From: Sphingomonas zeae | Lineage (GTDB): Bacteria; Pseudomonadota; Alphaproteobacteria; Sphingomonadales; Sphingomonadaceae | NCBI RefSeq assembly: GCF_014197135.1 | Contig: NZ_JACIFA010000001.1 | Coordinates: 124,001 to 188,000 of the forward strand | DNA: 64,000 nt | Direction: 5' to 3' | The notes under the pieces: model-generated | The model's database searches: none | The model's input: only the letters and a program-made list of their open reading frames with translations | Told to the model about the DNA's origin: nothing | Made by a program: the position numbers and the translations under genes | In this document: one piece after another, positions 36,760 through 47,018 of the stretch | How positions within the stretch are numbered: the first letter of the stretch is position 1 | Layout: every line of letters starts with the position of its first letter

Positions 36760-39612
36760 ATGCGTATCAAGTCCGTGGCGCTGACCGGCGCCGCTGCCCT
36801 TGCGTTCGTCGTGCCGGGACAGGTCGTGCTGGCCCAGGCGGTTGCCAAGGCCGCACCGGCCTCCCGGCCAGCGCCCGTCTCGGCGCTCGTGAAGGCGGTC
36901 GACATTCCCTACCAGACCTTCACGCTGAAGAACGGTCTGCGCGTCGTCGTCCATACCGACCGCAAGGCCCCGGTCGTCGCGGTCAGCGTATGGTATGACG
37001 TCGGGTCGAAGCACGAGCCCAAGGGCAAGACGGGCTTTGCCCATCTGTTCGAGCATCTGATGTTCAACGGCTCGGAAAACGCCCCGGGCGATTTCTTCGC
37101 GCCGCTCAAGTCGGTGGGTGCGACCGACTATAACGGCACCACCTATTTCGACCGGACCAATTATTTCGAGACGGTGCCCACCGCCGCGCTCGACCGTGCG
37201 CTGTTCCTGGAATCGGATCGCATGGGCTATCTGCTGGGCGCGGTGACGCAGGGCGTGCTCGACGAGCAGCGCGGCGTCGTCCAAAACGAGAAGCGCCAGG
37301 GCGACAACCAGCCCTATGGCCTGACCCAGTATAAGGTGCTGAGCGGCCTGTTCCCCGAGGGGCATCCCTATGCCCATTCGACCATCGGTTCGATGGCCGA
37401 CCTGGACCAGGCCTCGCTGGAGACGGTGAAGGACTGGTTCCGTGAGCATTACGGCCCGAACAACGCGGTGCTGGTGCTCGCGGGCGATATCGACGTCGCC
37501 ACCGCCAAGCCCTTGGTCGAGAAGTATTTCGGCGAGATCAAGCCGGGGCCGAAGAGCGTCCTGCCGACCGTCGCCATCCCGACGCTGCCCGCCCCCGTCA
37601 ACGAGGAGATGAAGGACCGCGTCGCCGCCGTCATGATCAGCCGCAACTGGGCGGTGCCGGGGCTGAACGATCCCGAAAGCGCCCCGCTGGTCGTGGCGGG
37701 GTCGATCCTGGGTGGGCTCGCCTCGTCGCGGCTCGACAATATCCTGGTGAAGCAGGAAAAACTGGCGGTGCAGGTGTCGGCGAGCGACCGTCCCTTCGCG
37801 CAGGTCGGCATGTTCAACATGATGGCGATCGTCCGCCCCGGCGTCGACCCGGCGTTGGTCAACAAGCGGATGGGCGAGATCCTGGCCGACTTCCTGAAGA
37901 ACGGTCCGACCGCCGACGAAGTGCAGCGCGCCGTGACCCGTTTCGTGTCGGGTCGCGTCCAGGGCCTGGAATCGGTCGGCGGCTTCGGCGGCAAGGCGGT
38001 CGCGCTCGCCGAGGGCGCGCTCTACTCGAACGATCCGGGCAAGTATAAGAAGCAGTTGGAGGCGATCGCCGCGCAGACGCCCGCCACCGTCAAGGCGGCG
38101 GCGGACAAGTGGCTGTCGCGCCCGGCCTATACGCTGACCGTCGTACCGGGTGCGCGCGACGCCTATGAAGAGGCCAAGGTGCCGCCGCGCGCCGATGTGC
38201 CTGCCGCGCCCGACCAGCCCGCCAAGGGGACGCGTGGAGCTCTGCCCGACGTGGGCCAGGTGAAGCCGCTGAGCTTCCCGGCGGTCCAGCGCAGCCGTCT
38301 GGCCAACGGTATCGAGCTGATCTACGCGCAGCGCACTGCGGTGCCGGTGACGCAGATTGCGACTTCGTTCGACGCCGGTATCGCCGCCGATGTACCGGGC
38401 AAGCTGGGCACGCAGCGCATGGTGCAGTCGATGCTCGACGAGGGCACGACCCACCGCAACACCATCGCGATCGCCGAGGAGCAGGAGCGGTTGGGCGCCT
38501 CGATCGGGTCGAGCGCAACGAACGACCGCACCGTGGTCGGCCTCGATGTGCCCAGCATCAACCTGGCCCCCGCGCTCGACCTTTATGCCGATATCCTTCG
38601 CAACCCGGCCTTCCCCGATCCCGAACTGGCGCGAGTGAAGGCGCAGACGCTGTCGAGCATCAAGCAGGAACTCACCAGTCCGCAGGGATTGGCGGGCCGA
38701 GTCCTGCCGCCGCTGGTCTATGGTCCGACCAGCCCCTATGCCAAGGCGCAAGGGGCGGGCGATCCGGCTGCGGTGGCGGCGATGACCCGCGACCAGCTGA
38801 TCGCGTTCCAACAGGCCTGGCTGCGTCCCGACAAGGCGAAGATCTTCGTCACCTCGGATCGTCCGCTGGCCGAGGTGAAGGCCGCGCTCGACCGTGTGTT
38901 CGGCGACTGGAAGGGCACCGGAGCGGCGGGTGTGAAGAGCTTCGCCGCGGGCCAGCCGTCGGCGCCGAAGATCGTCTTGGTCAATCGCCCGGACAGCCCG
39001 CAGTCGATGATTCTGGCGGGCGCCCCGACATCACTGAAGGGGACCGACGATCTGCTGGTTCAGAACACCGCCAATGATGCGCTGGGCGGCAGCTTCCTCA
39101 GCCGGATCAACACCGACATCCGCGAGAACAAGCACTGGTCCTATGGCGTGCGGGGCGGGTTCCAGACGTCGGAATTCGCCGCGCCCTATGTCATCTCGGC
39201 GCCGGTTCAGGCGGACAAGACCGGCCCGTCGATCGACGCGCTGCGCACCGACGTCACTGAATTTCTGAACACCAAGCCGATGGATCAGGTCGAGTTCGAT
39301 CGCGCGATCACCGGCGCGATCCGTTCGCTGTCGGGCAATTTCGAAACGTCCGGCGCGGTCCTGCAGGCGATGCAGACCAACGATCTGTTCCGCCGTCCGG
39401 ACAATTATTATGCCACGATCACGCAGCGTTATCAGGCGATGACGCTGCCCGAGCTGAACAAGTCGATCGGGGCGGCGTTGAACCCCAAGAGCTTTGTCTG
39501 GGTGGTGGTCGGCGATGCCAAGGCGGTGAAGCCGCAGCTCGACACGCTGGGCCTGCCCGTCGAGGTGATCGAGCCGTCGGCGATCGTCGCAACTGCCCCG
39601 GCGGCACAATAA
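36760..39612 (+). CDS. M16 family zinc peptidase, two-domain, exported
   Basis: A 950-residue protein with a signal peptide (LTGAAALAFVVPGQVVLAQA) and two M16 modules. The first has the inverted zinc motif H95-L-F-E98-H99 in AHLFEHLMFNG, plus the expected downstream ENEKRQGDNQPYG-type segment. The second (from about residue 510) carries RMVQSMLDEG where the motif would be, so it is catalytically dead and structural, as is usual for fused M16 proteins. It probably degrades peptides in the periplasm. The ATG at 36760 has GGGGAGA upstream; a far longer in-frame reading is antisense to clpB. Confidence 0.93.
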   Translation: MRIKSVALTGAAALAFVVPGQVVLAQAVAKAAPASRPAPVSALVKAVDIPYQTFTLKNGLRVVVHTDRKAPVVAVSVWYDVGSKHEPKGKTGFAHLFEHLMFNGSENAPGDFFAPLKSVGATDYNGTTYFDRTNYFETVPTAALDRALFLESDRMGYLLGAVTQGVLDEQRGVVQNEKRQGDNQPYGLTQYKVLSGLFPEGHPYAHSTIGSMADLDQASLETVKDWFREHYGPNNAVLVLAGDIDVATAKPLVEKYFGEIKPGPKSVLPTVAIPTLPAPVNEEMKDRVAAVMISRNWAVPGLNDPESAPLVVAGSILGGLASSRLDNILVKQEKLAVQVSASDRPFAQVGMFNMMAIVRPGVDPALVNKRMGEILADFLKNGPTADEVQRAVTRFVSGRVQGLESVGGFGGKAVALAEGALYSNDPGKYKKQLEAIAAQTPATVKAAADKWLSRPAYTLTVVPGARDAYEEAKVPPRADVPAAPDQPAKGTRGALPDVGQVKPLSFPAVQRSRLANGIELIYAQRTAVPVTQIATSFDAGIAADVPGKLGTQRMVQSMLDEGTTHRNTIAIAEEQERLGASIGSSATNDRTVVGLDVPSINLAPALDLYADILRNPAFPDPELARVKAQTLSSIKQELTSPQGLAGRVLPPLVYGPTSPYAKAQGAGDPAAVAAMTRDQLIAFQQAWLRPDKAKIFVTSDRPLAEVKAALDRVFGDWKGTGAAGVKSFAAGQPSAPKIVLVNRPDSPQSMILAGAPTSLKGTDDLLVQNTANDALGGSFLSRINTDIRENKHWSYGVRGGFQTSEFAAPYVISAPVQADKTGPSIDALRTDVTEFLNTKPMDQVEFDRAITGAIRSLSGNFETSGAVLQAMQTNDLFRRPDNYYATITQRYQAMTLPELNKSIGAALNPKSFVWVVVGDAKAVKPQLDTLGLPVEVIEPSAIVATAPAAQ

Positions 39613-39624
39613 GGGAGAGTGAAG

Positions 39625-39924
39625 ATGGCGGATATTGACGGGACCTGGAACTGCATCGTCAAGTCGCCGCTGGGCGACCAGGAAATGACGCTGACGGTCA
39701 CGACCGAGGGCGACCGCTTCACCGGCTCGGGCGGCGGCCAGATGGGCGCGATGGAAATCGAGGGCGACGTCTCGGGCAACACGATCAGCTGGAAGATGTC
39801 GATCAGCTCGCCGATGCCGATGACGCTGGACTGCGAAGCGACCGCCGATGGCGACACGCTGACCGGCGCAGTGGGCGCGGGAGCCTTCGGCAGCTTCCCG
39901 CTGTCGGGGACACGCGCGGGGTGA
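39625..39924 (+). CDS. Small beta-rich protein downstream of the M16 peptidase
   Basis: A 99-residue cytosolic-looking protein without signal or membrane helix. It is made of short beta strands with Thr/Gly turns (GTWNCIVKSPLGDQEMTLTV, GDRFTGSGGG, GNTISWKMSIS, GDTLTGAVGAGAFG). The repeated GDxxTG turn suggests a small beta-barrel. It starts 12 bases after the M16 gene with GGGAG seven bases before the ATG, and is followed by a terminator, so the two are cotranscribed. No named family is recognised. Confidence 0.75.
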   Translation: MADIDGTWNCIVKSPLGDQEMTLTVTTEGDRFTGSGGGQMGAMEIEGDVSGNTISWKMSISSPMPMTLDCEATADGDTLTGAVGAGAFGSFPLSGTRAG

Positions 39925-39945
39925 TTTCCGCGTCTTGAGTTGGGG

Positions 39946-39979
39946 AAGGGCGGTGCGTCGGAGGACGGCCGCCCTTTTT
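39946..39979 (+). terminator. Terminator of the M16-small protein operon
   Basis: AAGGGCGG (39946-39953) pairs with CCGCCCTT (39969-39976), with a 15-base loop, followed by TTT. It lies 22 bases past the stop at 39924. Confidence 0.8.
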
Positions 39980-40080
39980 CGTTGGCAAGGGGGCAAGGGA
40001 TGAATCCGACCGCATAACCTATTCAAATCCCGCCAAACCCCGCTACCCTGCCGCCCGGAAAACCAAAAAAGGGGATAGGC

Positions 40081-41886
40081 ATGATCGACCGGCGGCATTT
40101 TCTGGGGGGCTCGGCCGCACTCGCCGTCGCGGCGGGCAGCGAGGGCGTGGTTGCCCAGAATACCCCTTCCACCCAGCTGACCACGCTGTTCGACACGTTG
40201 GTCCAGGAACAGCTCCGCCGCAGCCCGGAAGGTGCGACCAATCTCGGCCTCGACACCGGCGCCAATGCCGATCTGCGCAGCCAACTCTCCGACCAATCAC
40301 CCAACGGAATCGCGGCCGCCAAGGCCGCGACCAAGGCCGACCTGGCCCGGCTGGAGGCGATCGACCCCGCCAGTCTCTCGGCCGAGGAGCGCATCGATCT
40401 GGAATCGGTCCTCTACACCCGCCGCTCGGCACAGGCCGTGCAGGCGTTCGATTTCGGTGGCTATTCCTACGGTCCCAGCCCCTATGTCGTGTCGCAGCTG
40501 TCGGGCGCGTACCAGTCGGTTCCCGACTTCCTCGACACCAAGCACAAGGTCGCGACTGCCGGGGACGCCGATGCCTATCTGATGCGCTTGCGCGCCTTTG
40601 CCCGCCAGATCGATGCGCAGACCGACCGGATGCGCCATGACGCCGGACAGGGCGTGGTGCCGCCCGGCTTCATCCTCGACCTCGCGCTCGAACAGATGGG
40701 CAAGACGCGCCAGCCCGCCGCGCAGGCGCTGGTCGTTCAATCGCTCGCGCGGCGGACGGCGGAGAAGGGTTTGGGCGACCGCTATGCCGCACAGGCCGTC
40801 AAGATCTACGATGCCGAAGTCCTGCCCGCGCTCGATCGCCAGATCGCCTATGCCAGGGCGTTGCGGACCAAGGCCACCCATGACGCGGGCATATGGAAAT
40901 TGCGTGAGGGCGCGGCCTATTATCCCGTCGCGCTTAAGGCCAATACGACGACCAGCTTCTCACCCGACGAAGTACACCGCTTCGGCCGTGACCAGGCGGC
41001 GATGCTGTCCGCGCGGCTCGACGCGTTGTTGAAGAAGCAGGGCTACACCAAGGGTACGGTCGGCCAGCGTATGGCCGCGCTCTACAAGAACCCGGACCAG
41101 CTCTATCCCAACACCGATGAGGGCAAGCGCGCCGCCATCGCCTATTGCAACGCCCGGCTCGACGCGATCCGCACCCGCCTGCCGCAGGTGTTCGAACGTA
41201 TCCCGCCTTATGGTTTTGAGGTGCGCCGCGTGCCGCCCCAGACCGAGGCAGGCGCGGCGGCGGCCTTTGCGCAGGGGCCTGCCATCGATGGATCGCGGCC
41301 GGGGCTCGTCTATTTCAACCTGAAGGACAGTGCCGACTGGCCCAAATTCTGTCTGGCGACGACCGTCTATCACGAAGGGCTGCCGGGGCATCAGATGGAG
41401 GGCGGCCTCGCGCTGTCCAACACGCGCCTGCCGCTGATCCGCAAGATCAACGGTTTCTCCGGCTATGGCGAGGGCTGGGCGCTCTATGCCGAGCAGTTGG
41501 CGGACGAGATTGGCATGTATGACGACGATCCGCTGGGACAGTTGGGTTATCTCAAATTCCTGCTGTTCCGCGCCAATCGCTGCGTCGTCGATACCGGGCT
41601 GCACCATCTGCGCTGGACCCGCGAACAGGCGATCCGCCACTTCGTCGAGGCCGAGGGCGAGGCGGAAGGCTTCGCCACGCGCGAGGTGGAGCGCTACTGC
41701 GTCAATCCCGGTCAGGCGGCGAGCTATAAGCTTGGCCATTCGGTGTTCGTCGACATTCGCGATTCCGCCAAGAAGCGACAAGGCGACCGGTTCGACTTGA
41801 AGGCGTTCCACACCGCCGTCCTGCGCCACGGCCGCGTACCGCTCGACGTGCTGCGCCGGATCGGAGAGGACTGGGCGCGGGCTTGA
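40081..41886 (+). CDS. DUF885 family metallopeptidase, Tat-exported
   Basis: A 601-residue DUF885 protein. The N-terminus DRRHFLGGSAAL is a twin-arginine-type signal. The zinc-binding HExxxxH-like motif typical of the family is H431-E-G-L-P-G-H437, followed by GYGEGWALYAEQLADEIG, which supplies the third ligand region. Such proteins act as exported carboxypeptidase-like enzymes, although few have been tested. It precedes the TonB-like gene by 46 bases on the same strand. Confidence 0.9.
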   Translation: MIDRRHFLGGSAALAVAAGSEGVVAQNTPSTQLTTLFDTLVQEQLRRSPEGATNLGLDTGANADLRSQLSDQSPNGIAAAKAATKADLARLEAIDPASLSAEERIDLESVLYTRRSAQAVQAFDFGGYSYGPSPYVVSQLSGAYQSVPDFLDTKHKVATAGDADAYLMRLRAFARQIDAQTDRMRHDAGQGVVPPGFILDLALEQMGKTRQPAAQALVVQSLARRTAEKGLGDRYAAQAVKIYDAEVLPALDRQIAYARALRTKATHDAGIWKLREGAAYYPVALKANTTTSFSPDEVHRFGRDQAAMLSARLDALLKKQGYTKGTVGQRMAALYKNPDQLYPNTDEGKRAAIAYCNARLDAIRTRLPQVFERIPPYGFEVRRVPPQTEAGAAAAFAQGPAIDGSRPGLVYFNLKDSADWPKFCLATTVYHEGLPGHQMEGGLALSNTRLPLIRKINGFSGYGEGWALYAEQLADEIGMYDDDPLGQLGYLKFLLFRANRCVVDTGLHHLRWTREQAIRHFVEAEGEAEGFATREVERYCVNPGQAASYKLGHSVFVDIRDSAKKRQGDRFDLKAFHTAVLRHGRVPLDVLRRIGEDWARA

Positions 41887-41932
41887 CCTGAATCAGCATC
41901 GCGGTGATCCTCGCCAGCGGGAGAACATCGCG

Positions 41933-42745
41933 ATGCATGGGAGCGTTTCGGTCCGGCAGGACAGGGGGCGGCGACGGGCAGCCATTTTTGCGACGATGGC
42001 CGTCCATGCCGCGTTCGTGGCGCTGCTGCTCGGGGGCGCGCCAAGCCACCGGCTGACCGATGATTCCCAACCGCCCAGATTGTTGCTGTTTGACGTGCCG
42101 CCCCCACCCGAGCCGCCGCCCGTCCCGGTGCCGCCGCCGCCGGTCACGCCCGCCCCGGTCAAGCGCGAAGCGATGGCCATTCGCCCGACCGCCGGGGGTG
42201 GCTCACCACGTCCGGTGCGCGAACGCCCAGCGGAACAAGCGGCCCCGAACGCCGTCTCGCCCGCGCGGTTCGATACGGTCGATCTGCCCGCCCCGGCGGC
42301 GGATATCAGCGCCGAGCTGCCGCTACGGGCCGGAACCGCGATCTCCGACGGGGTTGGAACAGGCATCGCCAGCGGACGGGGCACAGGCGGGGAAGGGGAT
42401 GGCACCGGCAACGGGCGAGGAGCTGGCGATGGTCCGGGACAGGGGCGGCTACGCTTTGCGCTGGCCGAATGGATCGAAAAGCCACGCCAGGCCCTGATTG
42501 ACGAGGCTTTCCCCCGCATGGCCCGACATGGCAGTGTCAGCGGCGTGGCGGTGCTACTCTGCGTCGTGCCGACACCGGGCAAGCCCAAAAGCTGTACGGT
42601 CGCGGCGGAACGGCCCAAGGGGCGTGGCTTCGGCGCGGCGGCGCTGGGGCTCTACCCCCAATTCCGCATTCGGCCGGTGATGAAAGGCAATGAGGTCATT
42701 CAGGCCCAGGTGCTGGTGCCCGTGACCTTTGCCGTTCGCCGATAG
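41933..42745 (+). CDS. TonB-like energy transducer protein
   Basis: A 270-residue protein. A short cytosolic basic N-terminus (RQDRGRRRAA) is followed by one transmembrane helix (IFATMAVHAAFVALLLGGA), a Pro-rich periplasmic segment (VPPPPEPPPVPVPPPPV), a Gly-rich linker, and a C-terminal globular part with VSGVAVLLCVVPTPGKPKSC resembling a TonB-C domain. It could pass proton-motive energy to receptors such as the three in this window, but no exbB or exbD lies nearby. GGGAG precedes the ATG by nine bases. Confidence 0.75.
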   Translation: MHGSVSVRQDRGRRRAAIFATMAVHAAFVALLLGGAPSHRLTDDSQPPRLLLFDVPPPPEPPPVPVPPPPVTPAPVKREAMAIRPTAGGGSPRPVRERPAEQAAPNAVSPARFDTVDLPAPAADISAELPLRAGTAISDGVGTGIASGRGTGGEGDGTGNGRGAGDGPGQGRLRFALAEWIEKPRQALIDEAFPRMARHGSVSGVAVLLCVVPTPGKPKSCTVAAERPKGRGFGAAALGLYPQFRIRPVMKGNEVIQAQVLVPVTFAVRR

Positions 42746-42748
42746 AGG

Positions 42749-43804
42749 TCAGCGCACCACCCGCGTGATATGCCCCATCTTGCGCCCCGGCCGCGCTTCG
42801 CCCTTGCCGTAGAGGTGCAGATGCGCGCCCTTTTCGTTGAGCGCGATCTCCCAGGCGTCGTCGCCGATCAGGTTTTCCATCGCCACCCGCGTGCCGGTCA
42901 GCGACGTATCGCCCAGCGGCAGGCCGCAGATCGCGCGGATATGATTTTCGAACTGCGAGGTTTCGGCGCCCTCGATCGTCCAGTGGCCCGAATTGTGGAC
43001 GCGCGGGGCCATCTCGTTGAAGACGGGGCCGTTTTCGGTGGCGAAGAATTCGCAGGCCAGCACGCCGACATAACCCAGCTCCTTAGCGATGCGCAGCGCC
43101 AGCGCGGTCGCCTCCTCAGCCTGGGCGGCGATTTCGGGCGGCGCAGGCAGCGTCGAGGTGCGCAGGATCGCGTCGCGGTGGATATTATGCGGGGGGTCGT
43201 AGCGGACCGCCTGGCCGTCCAGCCCGCGCGCGATCAGGATCGAAAATTCGTGGCTGAAGTGGATGAACCCCTCCAGCACGGCAGGTCCCCCGATCGCCTC
43301 GAACGCAGCGGGAGCGTCAGCGATATCACGGATCAGCGCCTGGCCCTTGCCGTCATAGCCGAAGCGGGTGGTCTTCAGAATGGCGGGGCAGCCGATCCGA
43401 TCCAGCGCGGCGGTCAGGTCGGCGGCGCAATTCACTTCGGCCCAGGGGGCGGGGCGACCGCCGACCTTCTCGACAAAGCTCTTCTCGGCGATCCGGTCCT
43501 GCGCGACGCGCAGCGCGGCGGGCGCGGGATGGACGGGCAGCCGCTCGGCCAGCCATTCGACCGGCGTGACGTCGACATTCTCGAACTCGTACGTCACCAC
43601 GTCGCAGGCGGCGACGAAATCGGCCAGCACGACCTTGTTGTGATAGTCGGCGCGGGTCAGCGAGGAGGCGGTCTGCGCCGCCACGCTCTCTTCATCGGGG
43701 GCCAGCACCTGGGTACGATAGCCGAGCTGCGCGGCCGCCACCGCCAGCATCCGGCCCAGCTGGCCGCCGCCCAGGATTCCGATCGTCGCACCCGGCTTCA
43801 ACAT
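42749..43804 (-). CDS. purK: 5-(carboxyamino)imidazole ribonucleotide synthase
   Basis: A 351-residue ATP-grasp enzyme that carboxylates AIR to N5-CAIR with bicarbonate and ATP in purine synthesis. The N-terminus ATIGILGGGQLGRMLAVAA is diagnostic. The ATP-grasp part includes LKTTRFGYDGKGQ and VLEGFIHFSHEFS, and later ENGPVFNEMAPRVHNSGHWT. It starts four bases after the purE stop, so the pair forms an operon, and it ends three bases from the convergent TonB-like gene. Confidence 0.97.
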   Translation of the reverse strand: MLKPGATIGILGGGQLGRMLAVAAAQLGYRTQVLAPDEESVAAQTASSLTRADYHNKVVLADFVAACDVVTYEFENVDVTPVEWLAERLPVHPAPAALRVAQDRIAEKSFVEKVGGRPAPWAEVNCAADLTAALDRIGCPAILKTTRFGYDGKGQALIRDIADAPAAFEAIGGPAVLEGFIHFSHEFSILIARGLDGQAVRYDPPHNIHRDAILRTSTLPAPPEIAAQAEEATALALRIAKELGYVGVLACEFFATENGPVFNEMAPRVHNSGHWTIEGAETSQFENHIRAICGLPLGDTSLTGTRVAMENLIGDDAWEIALNEKGAHLHLYGKGEARPGRKMGHITRVVR

Positions 43805-43808
43805 TGGC

Positions 43809-44288
43809 TTACCCCTGCGGATCGTTGGCGACGCTGTCGGTCTGGCGTTCCCGCCACGCCTTCAACCGCTCGGCAAGCCCCTCGTCGGACAGTGCCAGGA
43901 TCGAGGCGGCGAGCAGGCCCGCATTGATCGCGCCCGCCTTGCCGATGGCAAGCGTGCCGACGGGAATGCCGCCGGGCATCTGGACGATCGAGAGCAGACT
44001 ATCCATGCCCTTGAGCGCCTTGGACTCGACCGGCACGCCCAGCACGGGCAGATGCGTCATCGCGGCGGCCATGCCCGGCAGATGCGCGGCACCGCCCGCG
44101 CCCGCGATGATGACCTTGATCCCGCGATCGGCGGCTTGCGTGGCGTAATCATACAGACGCTGCGGCGTGCGGTGCGCAGAGACGACGCGGGTCTCATGCG
44201 CCACCCCCAGGACGTCGAGCGTCTCGGCGGCGTGCCGCATGGTTTCCCAGTCCGACGTGGACCCCATGATGATCCCGATCGAAATCAT
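43809..44288 (-). CDS. purE: N5-carboxyaminoimidazole ribonucleotide mutase
   Basis: A 159-residue class I PurE that moves the carboxyl group of N5-CAIR to give CAIR. Family segments are [41 protein letters not shown] and [21 protein letters not shown]. It is the first gene of purE-purK. The upstream 319-bp gap contains an inverted-repeat element and the purE promoter. Confidence 0.97.
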   Translation of the reverse strand: MISIGIIMGSTSDWETMRHAAETLDVLGVAHETRVVSAHRTPQRLYDYATQAADRGIKVIIAGAGGAAHLPGMAAAMTHLPVLGVPVESKALKGMDSLLSIVQMPGGIPVGTLAIGKAGAINAGLLAASILALSDEGLAERLKAWRERQTDSVANDPQG

Positions 44289-44394
44289 ATCCGCAGTTCC
44301 GCCTTGCCCTTTGGCCCCGGTGCCGAGGGAAGCGCGTGACTAGCGGTACCCGGCGAGGGGGGCAAGTTTCCGTAAGCGTATGGGCGTGTCGTCA

Positions 44395-44570
44395 TGGATT
44401 TTTGGTTCGCGCAGAGGCGCGGAGGACGCAGAGGGGCGTGGATTTGCCGCACTGACGATCCCGTTTCGACCGGGAGACGAAGCCGTTGCCTTACGACCAT
44501 GGAGCGCTTTGGCTGGGCACAGCATCTCTGCGTCCTCTGCGCCTCTGCGCGAAGAGGAGGGAACGAGGTG
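44395..44570. repeat. Dispersed inverted-repeat element (GTTCGCGCGGAGG family), copy 2
   Basis: The left arm begins GGATTTTTGGTTCGCGCAGA and continues into GGCGCGGAGGACGCAGAGG. The right arm, near 44530-44562, has the complement (CTCTGCGTCCTCTGCGCC then TCTGCGCGAAG). It sits between gpmA and purE, both on the minus strand, and occupies most of that 319-bp gap, which holds no gene. Confidence 0.8.
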
Positions 44571-44607
44571 CGGTATTTGCATGCGACCGCCCCCGTCTCC
44601 CGATCGC

Positions 44608-45294
44608 TTACCGTTCCGACAGATAGTATCGATCCGTCGGCGTCAGGTCGTCGGCCAGTTCATAGACGATCGGCTGGCCGGTCGGGATTTCCAGCCCCGT
44701 GATCTCGTCGTCCGGGATGTTCGACAGATGCTTGACGAGGGCGCGCAGCGAGTTGCCATGGGCCGAGATCAGCACGCGGTTGCCGTCACGCAGAGCCGGC
44801 GCGATACGCTCCTCCCAATAGGGCAGGACGCGCTCGATCGTGTCCTTCAGGCTCTCGGTCGAGGGCACGGGCACGCCCGCATAACGACGATCGCCCGACA
44901 GGTCGAACTCACCGCCCGCCTCGGCCGGGGGCGGGGGCACATCGAAGCTGCGGCGCCAGATCTTGACCTGCTCTTCGCCATGCTTGGCCGCGGTCTCCGC
45001 CTTGTCGAGCCCGGTCAGCCCGCCATAATGGCGCTCGTTCAGCCGCCAATGCTTCTCGGTCGGCAGCCAGAGACGGCCCATCACCTCAAGCGCGAGGTTC
45101 AGCGTCTTGATCGCGCGGGTCTGCAGGCTGGTGAAGGTCAGGTCGAAATCCAGCCCTTTTTCGGCCATCATCGCGCCCGCCGCACGCGCCTCGGCGGCGC
45201 CTTGCGCGGTGACGTCGACGTCCCACCAGCCGGTAAAGCGATTCTCCAGATTCCAGGCGGACTGGCCGTGGCGGATCAGGACGAGCTGGGGCAT
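44608..45294 (-). CDS. gpmA: 2,3-bisphosphoglycerate-dependent phosphoglycerate mutase
   Basis: A 228-residue cofactor-dependent mutase interconverting 3- and 2-phosphoglycerate in glycolysis. The phosphohistidine is in [18 protein letters not shown] (H9). [14 protein letters not shown] follows the second conserved region, and [14 protein letters not shown] carries the second histidine. The length suits the dPGM family. Transcription is toward the 44395-44570 repeat; a DUF1272 gene lies upstream on the same strand. Confidence 0.95.
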   Translation of the reverse strand: MPQLVLIRHGQSAWNLENRFTGWWDVDVTAQGAAEARAAGAMMAEKGLDFDLTFTSLQTRAIKTLNLALEVMGRLWLPTEKHWRLNERHYGGLTGLDKAETAAKHGEEQVKIWRRSFDVPPPPAEAGGEFDLSGDRRYAGVPVPSTESLKDTIERVLPYWEERIAPALRDGNRVLISAHGNSLRALVKHLSNIPDDEITGLEIPTGQPIVYELADDLTPTDRYYLSER

Positions 45295-45351
45295 GGAAAC
45301 TCCTTCAAGATGGTCAGACCCGCATAGAGAAGCAGGCGGACGGGGTCGAGG

Positions 45352-45576
45352 TCAGCCGCAGAAACGGCTTTGCGTCGAAGCGGGATTGGCCTTCAGCACG
45401 CGACCCATCCGTGTCGGCCGGTCGAGCAATTCGCCGCCGCAATCGGGGCAGATCTCGTCCAGTTCGTCGGCGCATTCGGCGCAGAAGGTTGTCTCCAGCG
45501 AGCAGATGAACGCGCCGCCCTGGCTCGGGGGAAGGTCCGCGCCGCAGCGCTCGCAATCGGGGCGCATCTCCAGCAT
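45352..45576 (-). CDS. DUF1272 zinc-ribbon protein
   Basis: A 74-residue protein of the DUF1272 family, with four cysteine pairs suggesting one or two zinc sites: CERCGADL, FICSLETTFCAECADEL and CPDCGGELL. The function is unknown; it is small and cytosolic. Its ATG overlaps the glmM stop by one base (TGATG), so it is coupled to glmM. Confidence 0.88.
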   Translation of the reverse strand: MLEMRPDCERCGADLPPSQGGAFICSLETTFCAECADELDEICPDCGGELLDRPTRMGRVLKANPASTQSRFCG

Positions 45577-46916
45577 CAGGCGGCCACCTCGCGCACCACG
45601 TCGCAGATGCGGTCGACCAGCGTCTCCACCTGGCGTTTGTCCTCGCCCTCGGCCATCACGCGGATGACCGGTTCGGTGCCGGAGGGGCGGATGACCAGGC
45701 GGCCGCGCCCGGCCAGCTCGGCCTCGGCGGCGGCGATGACCCCCTGCACCTTTTCATGCTCCAGCGGCTTGCCGCCCGCGAAGCGGACATTCTTGAGCAG
45801 CTGGGGCAGCGGGTCGAAGCGGTGCAGCACCTCGCTGGCGGGCGCGCCCGCACGCTTCAGCTCGGCCAGCACCTGGAGCGCAGCGACCAGGCCGTCGCCG
45901 GTGCGCGCATAGTCGGACAGGATGATGTGCCCCGACTGCTCGCCGCCGACATTGTAACCGCGCGTGCGCATCGCCTCCAGCACATGGCGGTCGCCGACCT
46001 TGGTGCGGACCAGGCCCAGCCCTTGCGCGGCGAGATGCCGCTCCAGCCCCAGATTGGACATGACCGTGGCGACGAGGCCGCCGCCCGCCAGCCGTCCCTC
46101 GCGGGCATAGCTGGTCGCGATCATCGCCATCAGCTGGTCGCCGTCGACGACCGCGCCGGTCTCGTCGACGATGATGAGGCGGTCGGCATCGCCGTCGAGC
46201 GCGATGCCGATATCCGCACCGCTCGCCACCACCGTCTCGGCCAGCGTCTGCGGCGCGGTCGAGCCGACGCCGTCATTGATATTGGTACCATTGGGGGTGA
46301 CGCCGATCGCGACCACGTCCGCGCCCAGTTCCCACAAGGCGGCGGGTGCGACCTTGTAGGCCGCCCCATTCGCGCAGTCGATTACGACACGCAGGCCGTC
46401 CAGGCGCAGCGCCTGTGGAAAGGTCGACTTGGCGAAATGGATATAGCGACCGGCCGCGTCATCGACCCGGCGCGCGCGGCCGATCTTGCCCGAGGGGACC
46501 AGCGGCACCTGCTGTTCGATCAACGCCTCGATCGATTCCTCGGCCTCGTCGGACAGCTTATAGCCATCGGGGCCGAACAGCTTGATGCCGTTGTCGGCAA
46601 AGGGATTGTGGCTGGCCGAAATCATCACGCCGATGTCCGCGCGCATCGAGTGGGTCAGCATCGCGACCGCCGGGGTCGGCAGCGGCCCCAACATCACCAC
46701 GTCCATGCCCACGCTGGTGAAGCCCGCGACCAGCGCCGATTCGAGCATATAGCCCGACAGCCGCGTGTCCTTGCCGATGACGACGCGGTGGCGGTGGTCG
46801 CCGCGCTGGAAATAGGCGCCCGCGGCCATGCCGACCTTCATCGCCATCTCGGCCGTCATGACCGCGCCGTTGGTCGCGCCGCGAATGCCATCGGTGCCGA
46901 AATATTTTCTTGCCAT
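45576..46916 (-). CDS. glmM: Phosphoglucosamine mutase
   Basis: A 446-residue enzyme converting glucosamine-6-phosphate to glucosamine-1-phosphate for UDP-GlcNAc, peptidoglycan and LPS synthesis. The N-terminus [12 protein letters not shown] is characteristic. The phosphoserine is S102 in [16 protein letters not shown], the Mg site is [11 protein letters not shown], and the C-terminal phosphate loop is [15 protein letters not shown]. The start at 46916 was chosen over a longer frame because the family begins here. DUF1272 follows in the same transcript. Confidence 0.97.
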   Translation of the reverse strand: MARKYFGTDGIRGATNGAVMTAEMAMKVGMAAGAYFQRGDHRHRVVIGKDTRLSGYMLESALVAGFTSVGMDVVMLGPLPTPAVAMLTHSMRADIGVMISASHNPFADNGIKLFGPDGYKLSDEAEESIEALIEQQVPLVPSGKIGRARRVDDAAGRYIHFAKSTFPQALRLDGLRVVIDCANGAAYKVAPAALWELGADVVAIGVTPNGTNINDGVGSTAPQTLAETVVASGADIGIALDGDADRLIIVDETGAVVDGDQLMAMIATSYAREGRLAGGGLVATVMSNLGLERHLAAQGLGLVRTKVGDRHVLEAMRTRGYNVGGEQSGHIILSDYARTGDGLVAALQVLAELKRAGAPASEVLHRFDPLPQLLKNVRFAGGKPLEHEKVQGVIAAAEAELAGRGRLVIRPSGTEPVIRVMAEGEDKRQVETLVDRICDVVREVAA

Positions 46917-47018
46917 GCGGCCAGGTCCCTGCCGGATTAAGAGGATGTGGAACAATCGGGTTGCGTGCATCCTTTAGCGCGACCTTTCCCAAAGCTCAAA
47001 ACACGCGAGAAAAGCCCC

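Noticed and set aside
36571..38811. 746-codon minus-strand open frame
   Set aside because: Antisense to the well-supported M16 peptidase; His/Arg/Gly-rich composition.
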